DNA of 64,000 nucleotides from Listeria immobilis (GTDB lineage: Bacteria > Bacillota > Bacilli > Lactobacillales > Listeriaceae), in the NCBI RefSeq assembly GCF_014322765.1, contig NZ_JAASTZ010000007.1:62001-126000 (forward strand). The letters are read 5' to 3'. The notes beneath the pieces were generated by a model. The model saw only the letters and a program-made list of their open reading frames with translations. It was not told the DNA's origin and did not search any database. This document shows positions 48,811 through 57,982 of this stretch, piece after piece (the stretch's first letter is position 1; every line of letters begins with the position of its first letter). Made by a program: the position numbers and the translations under genes.

Positions 48811-49263
48811 TTAATAATTTCTTTTATTTCCTTTTTTTACATATAGCCAGTCATCAGCAATGTTATCTTTTACTTTTTTTAGTGCTAGTGAGAGCGCACT
48901 TATTTCTGACTCATTAAATCCTTTTAAGGCAATTGAATTGGAATGTTCATTTTCGCGAATAATTAGGGGATATAATTCCTGACCATATTCGGTTGGAAAT
49001 AGTAATTTATTTTTTTTATTGTTTTTATCAGCTTTTTTTATAATAAGTCCGTTTTTTTCTAAATTTTTAATGGCTCTAGAAGCAGTTGTCCGATCGATTT
49101 TTAGAATATTGACTAATTTTTCTTGAATAATACCGGGATTTTCACAAATTCTAACTAAATAAACAAATTGCCCTTTAGATAGATTTAATTCTTTAAATTC
49201 TATATTGCTAATCGAGTCCAGCGCGCGAGCAATAACCCCTATATCTCTTAAAATATCTTTCAT
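48811..49263 (-). CDS. MarR-family regulator
   Basis: A 150-residue MarR protein. The recognition segment is NILKIDRTTASRAIKNLEKNG (about 52-72), then the wing KADKNNKKNKLLFPTEYG. The ATG at 49263 (MKDILRDIGVI) follows TGGAGGC; an upstream in-frame start lacks a site. First gene of a two-gene unit with the acetyltransferase. Confidence 0.88.
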   Translation of the reverse strand: MKDILRDIGVIARALDSISNIEFKELNLSKGQFVYLVRICENPGIIQEKLVNILKIDRTTASRAIKNLEKNGLIIKKADKNNKKNKLLFPTEYGQELYPLIIRENEHSNSIALKGFNESEISALSLALKKVKDNIADDWLYVKKGNKRNY

Positions 49264-49399
49264 TGCGAGCCTCCATTTTATTGCGTTTGCAACAAAATGA
49301 GTATAACACATTAGGGAAGTGAAAGGAAGTAGCTATATTAAAATGACGCTCTAGAGGTAAATAAAGTTAATTTGCCAAAAGGATAATCCTACTTAAAAT

Positions 49400-49442
49400 A
49401 CGCCCCTAAAGTCCAAGTGGAAGATACTGACTTTAGGGGCGT
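49400..49442. terminator. perfect 14-base dyad, probable terminator of the MMPL gene
   Basis: ACGCCCCTAAAGTC (49400-49413) and GACTTTAGGGGCGT (49429-49442). On the minus strand a short T-rich stretch (TATTTT) follows. It lies ~140 bases past the MMPL stop. Confidence 0.6.
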
Positions 49443-49579
49443 AGAAATAATGAAAATATATTTAGTTAATTAAATCGAGTGCTATTTTTTAAACTTCTCA
49501 CTGTTTATTGTCTCGTAATCTGTAATCTTAATTACTGTAAGCGGGATGTTTATAGCCTTTTAGATTGATTCTCATTACT

Positions 49580-51712
49580 CTATTCTTTATCTTTTAAATG
49601 ATGTCCTTCAATATCGAGTGAAGGGAGAATCTTATCTAGCCATTTTGGCATATACCATGTAGCTTTTCCAAAGAGTTTAGAGATGGCTGGAATGATTGTT
49701 AGACGGACGATAAATGCATCAAACAATACACCAAAGCCAAGTGCGATACCAATAGATTTAATCATAGGATCTGGCGCAAAAACGAAACTGATGAAAACAG
49801 AGAACATGATTAACGCTGCGGCAATAATAACTGGACCACTTTCTCGTAAACCAGTTTTGATGGAGTGGGTATTGTCTTTCGTTAGGGTGTATTCTTCATG
49901 AACACGTGACATTAGAAATACCTCATAATCCATCGCTAGTCCAAATAAAATTCCAGTTGCGATAACAGGCAGGAAGGCGAGAACTGGCCCGGTTGTGCTG
50001 ATACCGAATAAATTACTAAATACTCCTTCTTGCATGATTAAAGTTGTGAAGCCAAGTGTTGCCGTTAGAGAAAGTACAAAGCCAAGAACGGCAGTTAAAG
50101 GGATCAGTAGTGAACGGAACACAACTGTCAATAAAATGAATGCCAACACAACGATAACACTTGCGAAAACTGGAATTGCATCGTTTAGTTTTTGTGACAT
50201 ATCTATATTAATTGCGCTTTGACCGGTTACTTCTAAATTAATATTATATTTACTGTCTGTAGTTTTTGCGTAGCCTCTGAGATCGTGAACGAGTTGCGTT
50301 GTTTTATTATTTGTAGGCCCAGTCTTTGGAATAACACTAATTAGTGCGTAGTTACCAGATTCACTAGGCATTGGCGGTGTGACGATTGCTACATCTTTTA
50401 TATCAGATATATGATTAGCAACTTCCGTTAAATGAGCCGCACTATCATCCGCTCTAATATCTGCTAAAATAACTAATGGTCCATTAAAGCCTTCACCAAA
50501 TTTATCAGATAAAATATCATATGCTTTTTTCTCCGTGGAATCTTTTGGTTTAGAACCATTATCAGGAATTCCAAGTTCCATTGAACCAAATGGAATACTT
50601 AATCCACCGAGCAGAATAACTGCTAGAAGGAATGCAATAAGTGGTTTGCCAACAACAAATTTCGTCCAAATGTTATCCCCTTTTTTGTTCTTTTTATCTT
50701 TTTGCGGCTTGATTTTATTATGGAAAACGCCGATAAATGCTGGGATTAGAATTAATGCAGAAAGAACAGCGAATAATACACTGAGCGCTGATGCAAGTCC
50801 CATAACCGTTAGAAATTCAATGCCAACAAGTGAGAGGCCACAAACAGCAATAATAACCGTAATTCCAGCAAAAATCACTGCACTTCCTGCTGTTCCAGTA
50901 GCGAGTCCGACAGCTCTTATATGGTCTTTTTCCGTGCGGATGATTTGACGATATTTAAATAGAATAAATAACGCGTAATCAATAGCAACTGCGAGACCAA
51001 TCATAACAGCTAGTGTGAGTGTAACATTTGGCATTTCAAAGTAGCTGGAAATAATAGCAATGATACCAATGCTCGTCCCTAGACTTAGAATGGCAGTGAT
51101 AATCGGTAAACCAGCTGCAATAACAGATCCAAAAGCAATAATTAGAATGACAAGCGCTACGACGATACCAATAGCTTCTGATGAACCGCCAATATCCATT
51201 GGTGTAATCATTACATTTCCTGTTAATTCTGTTTGAAGATTTGTATCATCCATATCATGCAATGAATCTTTGACTTTGTTTATCGACTCTTCATTGACAG
51301 CCAAAGCATTGACACTGTAGCTAATATCTGCAAACGCGGTTGTCATATCTGGGCTGATTGTTTTTGCTTCGTAAGGATTTGCAATACTTTCTATTTTAGA
51401 ATCATTTTTCTTTATTTCCGTCAATACTTCTGAGATAGCAGCTTGGGACTCAGGAGTTAAGATGCCTTTCTCTTGCTTGCTTTTGAAAACAACCCGAATG
51501 CTTCCCTTTTGACTATCTTGTTTAAATTCTTGCTCAATTTTATTCGAGGTATCTAGTGATTTTAGACCGTTCATTTTGATATCATCTGTAAAATTAACCC
51601 CATTAATAGTCAATACCGTGACGATAATTCCTAAAATGATAAACCAAGAGAAAATAGTTTTCCACTTGTGTTTAGCGAAGGTCTGTCCCAGTTTGTAAAG
51701 TAATTTTGCCAA
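49580..51712 (-). CDS. MMPL/RND-type membrane exporter
   Basis: A 710-residue protein with 12 membrane helices in two RND-like halves, each with a large extracellular loop after the first helix. Features include IVVALVILIIAFGSVIAAGLP (split family motif), GLAVAIDYALFILFKYR and GLAMDYEVFLMSRVHEEY, the two GxxxDY motifs of MMPL proteins, which use the proton gradient to export lipids or drugs. A TetR gene is divergent, indicating inducible efflux. Cargo unknown. RBS GGAGGAAAC. Confidence 0.92.
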   Translation of the reverse strand: MAKLLYKLGQTFAKHKWKTIFSWFIILGIIVTVLTINGVNFTDDIKMNGLKSLDTSNKIEQEFKQDSQKGSIRVVFKSKQEKGILTPESQAAISEVLTEIKKNDSKIESIANPYEAKTISPDMTTAFADISYSVNALAVNEESINKVKDSLHDMDDTNLQTELTGNVMITPMDIGGSSEAIGIVVALVILIIAFGSVIAAGLPIITAILSLGTSIGIIAIISSYFEMPNVTLTLAVMIGLAVAIDYALFILFKYRQIIRTEKDHIRAVGLATGTAGSAVIFAGITVIIAVCGLSLVGIEFLTVMGLASALSVLFAVLSALILIPAFIGVFHNKIKPQKDKKNKKGDNIWTKFVVGKPLIAFLLAVILLGGLSIPFGSMELGIPDNGSKPKDSTEKKAYDILSDKFGEGFNGPLVILADIRADDSAAHLTEVANHISDIKDVAIVTPPMPSESGNYALISVIPKTGPTNNKTTQLVHDLRGYAKTTDSKYNINLEVTGQSAINIDMSQKLNDAIPVFASVIVVLAFILLTVVFRSLLIPLTAVLGFVLSLTATLGFTTLIMQEGVFSNLFGISTTGPVLAFLPVIATGILFGLAMDYEVFLMSRVHEEYTLTKDNTHSIKTGLRESGPVIIAAALIMFSVFISFVFAPDPMIKSIGIALGFGVLFDAFIVRLTIIPAISKLFGKATWYMPKWLDKILPSLDIEGHHLKDKE

Positions 51713-51755
51713 TTAGTTGTTTCCTCCTTCAATTCGAGCTATTATATTTATAAGC

Positions 51756-51816
51756 ATACAGTGTATATTACATGATTGTCAGAGAAAAAGTAAGCACCAG
51801 ATTGTATATAGTGTAT
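51756..51816. promoter_or_regulatory. two putative TetR operators in the divergent region
   Basis: ATACAGTGTAT (51756-51766) is a perfect odd-length palindrome. ATATAGTGTAT (51806-51816) repeats it with one change, exactly 50 bases on. They lie between the divergent MMPL and TetR genes, where they could control both. Confidence 0.55.
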
Positions 51817-51845
51817 AGTTAAGCAACAATTTAGGGGATATGTAG

Positions 51846-52391
51846 ATGAATCATACGGATTTACGTGTACAAAAAACCAAAAAAGCGCTTTACACAACGC
51901 TTTTAGAAATGCTCGAAACGGAAAAATTTTCAAGTGTCACCGTGAATAGTATTTGTAAACAAGCCTTGATCCATCGAACTACTTTTTATAAGCATTTTTT
52001 GGATAAATATGATTTATTATTATATGTTTTGCATGAGCAGTTTCAAGACTATTTTGCGTTAGATATCAAAGCACGTATTAAACATCCATTTCAGTCAGGA
52101 TTTGATACGATTTATAACAATGTACAACCTATTTTAGAAAAGCAAAAGGACGATGATATTTTTTTAAAGACGATGGCTACTTTTTTCTTTACAGAGTTTC
52201 AAAAAGATATTGAGGAAAACATGGATAAGTTAAAGCTGTCAGATGAAATTCCAGCTGAGTTATTTACATATATTTATGCTGCTAATTTGGGCGCAATTAT
52301 GTATTGGTCTCAACAAATGCCAACACCAGCAGATTGGGCGCATATGGATAAACTTTTTAACGCTATTTTAGCAGTGGAGATTGATTTATAA
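51846..52391 (+). CDS. TetR-family regulator of the MMPL exporter
   Basis: A 181-residue TetR-like protein. The DNA-binding domain is VTVNSICKQALIHRTTFYKHFLDKYDLL (given as VTVNSICKQALIH and RTTFYKHFLDKYDLL, about 36-63). The C-terminal region (about 80-180) resembles the DhaS/YsiA-type dimer domain, with IYAANLGAIMYWSQQ. It is divergent from the MMPL gene with paired palindromes between. GGGGATATGTAG precedes ATG. Confidence 0.87.
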   Translation: MNHTDLRVQKTKKALYTTLLEMLETEKFSSVTVNSICKQALIHRTTFYKHFLDKYDLLLYVLHEQFQDYFALDIKARIKHPFQSGFDTIYNNVQPILEKQKDDDIFLKTMATFFFTEFQKDIEENMDKLKLSDEIPAELFTYIYAANLGAIMYWSQQMPTPADWAHMDKLFNAILAVEIDL

Positions 52392-52611
52392 AGGCAACAA
52401 TAAACAAAAGTGTATTTCTTTTTATAGATTTAGCTTTTTTTCGTATAAGCAGGGCATTAGGGCGGCTAGTTTGTATTTTCACTATTTCAAGATTGCTAAA
52501 GCCCATATTTATAAGAATAAAATGTTACTTTGAAAGAAGATTTGGTAGTATACAAGTGAGTTTTCTAGCAGAATTCAACCATGTTAGAAGCAGAGAATTG
52601 GAGTAATGAAA

Positions 52612-53040
52612 ATGAGACAAATTCAAAGCTTAATAGAGCAGAAGCAAAAAGAGTGGCAGGTAGATTTCGTAGGACTTGCTGAAAATGTTGCGCCAACGCA
52701 TGCTCCAAAAGAAATCCACTGGTTATATGTAGCAGGTAATCAGAGCATTGCGTATAAAAATATTCGTTTGCAAGTTGGAAGAGGAATCGCAGGATTAGTC
52801 TGGAAAACAGCCAGATCTCAAAAAGATAAACATATTTTGGCAGATGTTGAAAAACGATTGGAGTATCCGATTGCTAGAACAGAAAAATTAGTGAATGTTT
52901 ATGCAGTTCCAGTCATGGATAAGCATGAGGTGATTGGCGTACTACTGATAGGATATAGAAGTGCTATCGACGTGTTTGATGAGCAAAAGATTGAAAAATT
53001 CGCTCTAGAACTGTCCTCATTAATCCTAAGAAATGAGTGA
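52612..53040 (+). CDS. nreA: GAF-domain nitrate/nitrite sensor protein, NreA-like
   Basis: A 142-residue stand-alone GAF domain. Features are WLYVAGNQSIAYKNIRLQVGRGIAGLVWKTAR (split; about 42-73) and VYAVPVMDKHEVIGVLLIGYR. It heads a GAF/kinase/NarL-regulator trio like staphylococcal NreABC, where NreA binds nitrate and adjusts the kinase NreB. The ATG at 52612 has GGAG eight bases upstream; an ATG six bases earlier is too close. Nitrate binding is inferred from context. Confidence 0.8.
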   Translation: MRQIQSLIEQKQKEWQVDFVGLAENVAPTHAPKEIHWLYVAGNQSIAYKNIRLQVGRGIAGLVWKTARSQKDKHILADVEKRLEYPIARTEKLVNVYAVPVMDKHEVIGVLLIGYRSAIDVFDEQKIEKFALELSSLILRNE

Positions 53041-53045
53041 GAATA

Positions 53046-54035
53046 ATGACAGATAAACAATTTTTTTTTCGTCATATCCAAAAAGCGTTATGGATTTTAA
53101 CAAAGGATTACAAGGTTTTACATGAAACAAAGCTTGCGGAAGATATGGAACAGATATATTCATTTGACTTTAAAAAAATAGTAGATATTAGTTTAGGAAA
53201 AGGGTGCGCATTACATACCACGCAGGAAGAATGTTTGCACTGCCCATTGGAAGAGAGAATCTCTCCACAAGGATTTCCTTTCAAAGCGTTTACAAAAGAT
53301 CAGAAGCTGGTTGAATTTTGGGGACGAGTTGATTTTTCAGAAGAGGAACTAATGCTCCAAATTGAAGTAGGCGTAAACGATACTGAAGTGACATCAAATC
53401 ATTCCATTTTCAACTACTTAAATGGCATTAGGGAAAATGAACGCAAGAAAATTTCACAGGATTTGCATGATGGTATTGCGCAAAGCGTGTATAGCTTGAT
53501 GCTCGAGACTAGAGGGATAAAATGGATAGAAAGTGATTTGCAGATTGAGAAACTAAAGGAAATTGATCAGCATTTTTCAGAGGTATTGACAGAAATTAAA
53601 AACTTAGCAGGAGAACTGCGACCAATGTCACTAGATGAATTTGGTTTGATTCCTGCATTGGAGCAGTTTATAAAGAGAACAGTTGAAATGACCGGCTTTG
53701 AGATTGCGTTTTTGGTTACTGGTTCTGAACGACCACTAGCAGAAGCCTCGAGAACAGCTGTTTATCGAATTATCCAAGAAGCAATTGCGAACGCGATGAA
53801 GTACTCTGGAGAAAATCAAGCTAGCATTAATTTGAATTTTACAGAGAATGTATTAGTTGTTTCAGTAGAGGATTTGGGCCAAGGATTTAGTTTGACAAAA
53901 GAAGAAAAAGGTTTCGGTTTAATGGATATGAAGGAACGAGCGCATGGAGTAGCTGGGGATCTGAGTATTCATTCGAAACCAAGTCAAGGAACAAAAGTTT
54001 TCTTCACCATACCAGTAAGGGAGTGGGTCAGATGA
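53046..54035 (+). CDS. nreB: NreB-like sensor histidine kinase with N-terminal cysteines
   Basis: A 329-residue cytosolic kinase without membrane helices. The N-terminal sensory part (about 1-110) has Cys54, Cys63 and Cys66 (GKGCALH, EECLHCPLE). NreB senses oxygen through a [4Fe-4S] cluster on four cysteines; only three lie in the cluster here. The HisKA_3 box is RKKISQDLHDGIAQS with His141, then the HATPase domain with EAIANAMKYSG and GFGLMDMKERA. A GTG nine bases earlier is an alternative start. It overlaps the regulator gene by four bases. Confidence 0.85.
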   Translation: MTDKQFFFRHIQKALWILTKDYKVLHETKLAEDMEQIYSFDFKKIVDISLGKGCALHTTQEECLHCPLEERISPQGFPFKAFTKDQKLVEFWGRVDFSEEELMLQIEVGVNDTEVTSNHSIFNYLNGIRENERKKISQDLHDGIAQSVYSLMLETRGIKWIESDLQIEKLKEIDQHFSEVLTEIKNLAGELRPMSLDEFGLIPALEQFIKRTVEMTGFEIAFLVTGSERPLAEASRTAVYRIIQEAIANAMKYSGENQASINLNFTENVLVVSVEDLGQGFSLTKEEKGFGLMDMKERAHGVAGDLSIHSKPSQGTKVFFTIPVREWVR

Positions 54036-54664
54036 ATATTCTAATCGCGGATGATCATGCAATGGTTAGAAATGCGTTGGCGTTTTTTATTAATGCACAA
54101 TCAGATATGCAGGTGATTGGTGATGCAGCGGATGGCAATGAAGTATTTATGAAGCTAGAACGTTTGTCAGTAGATATTATTCTGATGGATATTAGCATGC
54201 CTCCTGGCGAAAACGGATTACTTACCACCCAACGAATCAAGGAATCTTACCCCGAAATAAAAGTCATCATATTAACGATGCACGACGAAGAGTCATATGT
54301 TCGTAAATCACTTAGTGCAAACTCAGATGGTTTTATTTTAAAAAATGCAAGTAATGAAATTTTAATCGAAGGCATTCGCACAGTGCACAAAGGAAAGCGC
54401 TATTATCATGGTTATACAGAAAAAGAATTAAGTGAGATTGTAATTTCTAAAGAAGATTCTCTATATGCAAGTTTATCGAAACGTGAAAAAGAAATACTTC
54501 CTTTAATTGCATTAGGTTATAATAATAAAAGTATTTCTGAAAGATTATTTATTTCTGTTAAAACAGTAGAAGTGCATAAAGCAAACATCCGCAAAAAACT
54601 AAATATCGAAGGGTACGCAGAATTACTACGATATAGCTTGAAGCACCATTTAGTAGACTTTTAG
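54032..54664 (+). CDS. nreC: NarL-type response regulator, NreC-like
   Basis: A 210-residue regulator. The receiver has ADDHAMVRNAL, phospho-acceptor Asp53 in IILMDISMPPGENG, and a conserved Lys in FILKNAS. A LuxR-type HTH follows (about 145-205): LSKREKEILPLIALGYNNKSI, then SVKTVEVHKANIRKKL. The ATG at 54032 overlaps the kinase TGA and follows GGGAG. It likely activates the nitrite genes downstream, where a TAGGG-N4-CCCTA dyad lies upstream of nasD. Confidence 0.9.
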   Translation: MNILIADDHAMVRNALAFFINAQSDMQVIGDAADGNEVFMKLERLSVDIILMDISMPPGENGLLTTQRIKESYPEIKVIILTMHDEESYVRKSLSANSDGFILKNASNEILIEGIRTVHKGKRYYHGYTEKELSEIVISKEDSLYASLSKREKEILPLIALGYNNKSISERLFISVKTVEVHKANIRKKLNIEGYAELLRYSLKHHLVDF

Positions 54665-54674
54665 GAGGAAGAGC

Positions 54675-55373
54675 ATGAAAAAAGGAATTGTTTTTGTTTT
54701 ACATGGTCGAAAAGAGAAATTTTCAACTAAAAACATGAAACTTGTAGACAGCGTGATTGCCGAGTTACCTTTTGCAATTCTAGGAAAAGTGGGCTTACTA
54801 GAAGGAGAGCAGCAAACAATAGAGCATGCGATGCAGGAACTTCTTGCAGAAAAGGTCAAAAATATTATTTTTGTACCGGTATTATTATTTCCAGCAACCC
54901 ACGCTAGAGAAGATTTACCAGAACGAATAGAAGCGTTTTTACATGATGCAGTGAGCTATCAAATTTTAGAGACGTTAGCTACTACTAAGGCAGTAGAAAG
55001 GTTTTTAGTTCGTACAATCCAAGCAGCAAATGTTGAAGACAAGCGAGCAGTTTTATTAATCGCACATGGAACTCCGCATTACGAGCAACCATATGAGCAA
55101 CTAAAAAAGTTAGCAAGGACTGTTGAGCAGGGGGTTGCGGTAGACGTCTATACAGCTAATCATATCGGACAACAAACATATTTGGAATTTTTAGAGGACT
55201 ACTCTAAAAGCCTGCTGATTCAGCCTTTATTTTTAACGGATGGATTTTTAACAGACAAAATCAAAACGACCATTCAAACAGAACGAGGAACAAAAGATAC
55301 ATTTTTGCCGACATTACAAGATAGCGACGAACTAAAAGCAGCTATTTTAGAAAGAGTTCATGAGGTAATATAG
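54675..55373 (+). CDS. sirB: sirohydrochlorin ferrochelatase, SirB/CbiX-type
   Basis: A 232-residue chelatase with two CbiX-like halves: FVLHGRKEKFSTKN at the start and LIAHGTPHYEQPYEQ in the middle, each with a metal-handling His. It inserts Fe2+ into sirohydrochlorin, the last step of siroheme synthesis after a precorrin-2 dehydrogenase. It lies between the sensor genes and nasD, which needs siroheme. No dehydrogenase gene is in the window. RBS TTAGGAGGAAG; strong terminator behind it. Confidence 0.87.
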   Translation: MKKGIVFVLHGRKEKFSTKNMKLVDSVIAELPFAILGKVGLLEGEQQTIEHAMQELLAEKVKNIIFVPVLLFPATHAREDLPERIEAFLHDAVSYQILETLATTKAVERFLVRTIQAANVEDKRAVLLIAHGTPHYEQPYEQLKKLARTVEQGVAVDVYTANHIGQQTYLEFLEDYSKSLLIQPLFLTDGFLTDKIKTTIQTERGTKDTFLPTLQDSDELKAAILERVHEVI

Positions 55374-55417
55374 AGAGCAAACGTTGCTATATATTACTAA
55401 AAATGTTGCTACCCAAT

Positions 55418-55462
55418 CTCAAAAGCATCCCTAAAAAATAATGGGATGCTTTTGAGGTTTTT
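55418..55462 (+). terminator. terminator after sirB
   Basis: CTCAAAAGCATCC and GGATGCTTTTGAG form a perfect 13-base stem, then a T-run. It separates nreABC-sirB from the nitrite reductase genes. Confidence 0.92.
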
Positions 55463-55468
55463 AATATA

Positions 55469-55482
55469 TAGGGTATTCCCTA
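55469..55482. promoter_or_regulatory. TAGGG-N4-CCCTA dyad, putative NreC site
   Basis: TAGGG (55469-55473) and CCCTA (55478-55482) form a perfect dyad about 75 bases before nasD. It resembles the GC-rich cores of NreC-type binding sites described in staphylococci. Confidence 0.55.
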
Positions 55483-55493
55483 ATATAAATAGT

Positions 55494-55530
55494 AATTGTT
55501 ATCCATTATATTGTGAATAGGATAACAATT
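55494..55530. promoter_or_regulatory. long inverted repeat upstream of nasD
   Basis: AATTGTTATCC (55494-55504) and GGATAACAATT (55520-55530) are perfect 11-base arms with a 15-base spacer that includes a TATATT-like sequence. It lies 25 bases upstream of the nasD start, so it may be an operator or a leader hairpin. Confidence 0.6.
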
Positions 55531-55554
55531 AAAAATTATAAAGAGGTGTGCCCT

Positions 55555-57981
55555 ATGAGCGAGCGTTTAGTCGTTATTGGGAACGGAATGGCGGGGGTAA
55601 GAACTGTCGAGGAAATAATCAACCGTGACCCAGAGCGTTATGAAATAACGATTATTGGTAAAGAAGAATATCCAAATTACAACCGAATTATGTTATCAAA
55701 TGTTTTACAAAAAAAACTGACTGTTGAAGAAATCATTACAAATCCGTTTGATTGGTATAACGAAAACAATATAGCCTTAATCAATCATGATCCAGCAGTA
55801 GGAATTGAGCTAGAAGTGAAAAGCGTCACTACTGAATCTGGAGTACGAATTCCTTATGATAAATTAATTATAGCGACAGGCTCACATCCATTTATTTTGC
55901 CAATTCCAGGTGCAGATAGAGCGGGAGTTGTAGCATTTCGAACAATCGATGATACAACTGAAATGCTAGAAGCTGCTGCTAACTATAAAAAAGCAGTAGT
56001 TATTGGTGGGGGCTTACTTGGGTTAGAAGCAGCCAAAGGTTTACAAGAGCAAGGTATGGACGTGACAGTTGTTCATTTAGCAAAATGGTTAATGGAAACA
56101 CAATTGGATGAAAAGGCTGGGAAACTCCTACAAATGGAATTGGAGGATCAAGGCTTGAAGTTTCTAATGGAATATGCAACACAAGAAGTGCTTGGCGATG
56201 AACGCATTTCTGGCTTAAAATTTGCTAATGGAACAGAAATAGAAACAGACTTAGTTGTCATGTCCATTGGAATTAGACCAGCTGTTGAATTAGCCCGTGA
56301 AATGGGTCTAACAGTTAATCGAGGAATTGTTGTGAATGACTTCATGCATACGAGTTTACCCGATATTTATGCTGTAGGTGAATGCGCCGAACATAATGGG
56401 GTCTGTTATGGATTGGTTGCACCTTTATTTGAACAAGGAAAAGTCTTAGCTGATGTGTTAACAGATAATGAAGCAAAGCCATATCAAGGATCAGCCACTT
56501 TTACTTCATTGAAAGTTTCAGGAGCAGATTTATATTCAGCAGGAAATATTTTAAATACAGAAGACATGGATAGTATTGAAGCGTTTGATAGTAGTTCGAA
56601 AAAGTATAAGAAAATTTTCTTGAAAGATGGAAAAATCCAAGGAATCGTTTTATACGGGGATACAGATGATGGAAGTCGCTATTATAATATGATGAAAAAA
56701 GAGCAACCTATTGAGGATTTACAATCGATTGCTGTTTTACAAGCAGTTGGTGAAGGTGCAGGTATGGGTGACGATGTTCTTTCTTGGGAAGATGATGAAA
56801 CTGTTTGTGGCTGTAACGGTGTTTCAAAAGGCGATATTTTGCGAAATATCCGAGAAAAAGGTCTAACTAGTGTTGCAGAAGTTGGAAAAATAACGAAAGC
56901 AGGAACATCATGTGGAAAATGTAAACCACAGATTCAGACACTACTCGAAAGTGAGCTGGGAGAAAATGTGACTACTGCTTCAGGGATATGTTCCTGCACA
57001 GACTTAAATCGTGATCAAGTCATGACCCAAATTTACGCCAAACATTTAACTAGTACGAAAGAAGTTTTCGATGCACTGGATTGGAAAAATGAAGAAGGTT
57101 GTTCGAAATGCCGTCCAGCAGTTAACTTTTATTTAAATGTTGCTTGGCCACTTGAGCATGAAGATGAGCGTGAGTCGCGAGTTGTCAATGAGCGAATGCA
57201 TGCTAACATTCAAAAAGATGGTAAATTTTCAGTTATACCTAGAATGCGCGGTGGACAAACAACTCCACAACAATTAATGCGGCTTGCTCAAGTAGCAGAA
57301 AAATATCATGTGCCATTAGTTAAAGTGACAGGTTCACAACGAATCGGCTTATATGGCGTGAAAAAAGCAGATTTACCAAAAATTTGGGAAGAACTAGAAA
57401 TGGTGTCAGCACAAGCTTATGGTAAAGTTTTCCGTTCTGTAAAAACGTGTGTTGGAAAAAGCTTCTGTCGTTATGGAACACAAGATACGATGGGACTTGG
57501 AGTCAAATTAGAGGAACGTTTCGAATATATTGATACCCCACATAAATTTAAAGTCGGTGTCTCTGGTTGTCCAAGAAGTTGCGTTGAATCAGCTGTGAAG
57601 GATTTTGGCATTATTGGTGTAGAAAATGGCTTCCAAATTATGATTGGCGGCAATGGCGGTACTGATTTAGTTGAAGCGCAATTATTAACAACCGCTGAAA
57701 CAGAAGAAGAAGTCATCGATATTTGTGGTGCGATGCTACAATATTATCGTGAAACAGGGATATATGGTGAACGAACTGCGCCTTGGTTAATACGTATGGG
57801 CTTTGAAAATGTGAAGACAGTTTTACTAGATGTAGAAAAAAGAAAAGAATTATGGGAAGCCTTGAATAAAGCAACAGCAGCTAAAGGACGCAAAGACCCA
57901 TGGGGACAGGTAACCGAAGATGTCGACTTACGAGAAAAAATGTATACTATTGAGAATCCTGAACTAGTAGGAGGAAAATAA
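55555..57981 (+). CDS. nasD: NADH-dependent nitrite reductase, large subunit
   Basis: An 808-residue NasD/NirB. Part one is the FAD/NAD reductase: VVIGNGMAGVRTVEEI, ATGSHPFILPIPG, AVVIGGGLLGLEAAKGL. Two BFD-like [2Fe-2S] segments follow, with VCGCNGVSKGD/SCGKCKP (~416-455) and GICSCTD/GCSKCRP (~478-518). The siroheme and [4Fe-4S] part has CVGKSFCRYG and SGCPRSC (~630-672). It reduces nitrite to ammonium. The ATG at 55555 follows AAAGAGGTG; an upstream in-frame ATG lacks a site. Confidence 0.95.
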   Translation: MSERLVVIGNGMAGVRTVEEIINRDPERYEITIIGKEEYPNYNRIMLSNVLQKKLTVEEIITNPFDWYNENNIALINHDPAVGIELEVKSVTTESGVRIPYDKLIIATGSHPFILPIPGADRAGVVAFRTIDDTTEMLEAAANYKKAVVIGGGLLGLEAAKGLQEQGMDVTVVHLAKWLMETQLDEKAGKLLQMELEDQGLKFLMEYATQEVLGDERISGLKFANGTEIETDLVVMSIGIRPAVELAREMGLTVNRGIVVNDFMHTSLPDIYAVGECAEHNGVCYGLVAPLFEQGKVLADVLTDNEAKPYQGSATFTSLKVSGADLYSAGNILNTEDMDSIEAFDSSSKKYKKIFLKDGKIQGIVLYGDTDDGSRYYNMMKKEQPIEDLQSIAVLQAVGEGAGMGDDVLSWEDDETVCGCNGVSKGDILRNIREKGLTSVAEVGKITKAGTSCGKCKPQIQTLLESELGENVTTASGICSCTDLNRDQVMTQIYAKHLTSTKEVFDALDWKNEEGCSKCRPAVNFYLNVAWPLEHEDERESRVVNERMHANIQKDGKFSVIPRMRGGQTTPQQLMRLAQVAEKYHVPLVKVTGSQRIGLYGVKKADLPKIWEELEMVSAQAYGKVFRSVKTCVGKSFCRYGTQDTMGLGVKLEERFEYIDTPHKFKVGVSGCPRSCVESAVKDFGIIGVENGFQIMIGGNGGTDLVEAQLLTTAETEEEVIDICGAMLQYYRETGIYGERTAPWLIRMGFENVKTVLLDVEKRKELWEALNKATAAKGRKDPWGQVTEDVDLREKMYTIENPELVGGK

Positions 57982-57982
57982 A

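Noticed and set aside
55515-55530. GGATAACAATT resembles the lac operator half
   Set aside because: There is no LacI context here; it is one arm of a longer dyad and the match is coincidental.
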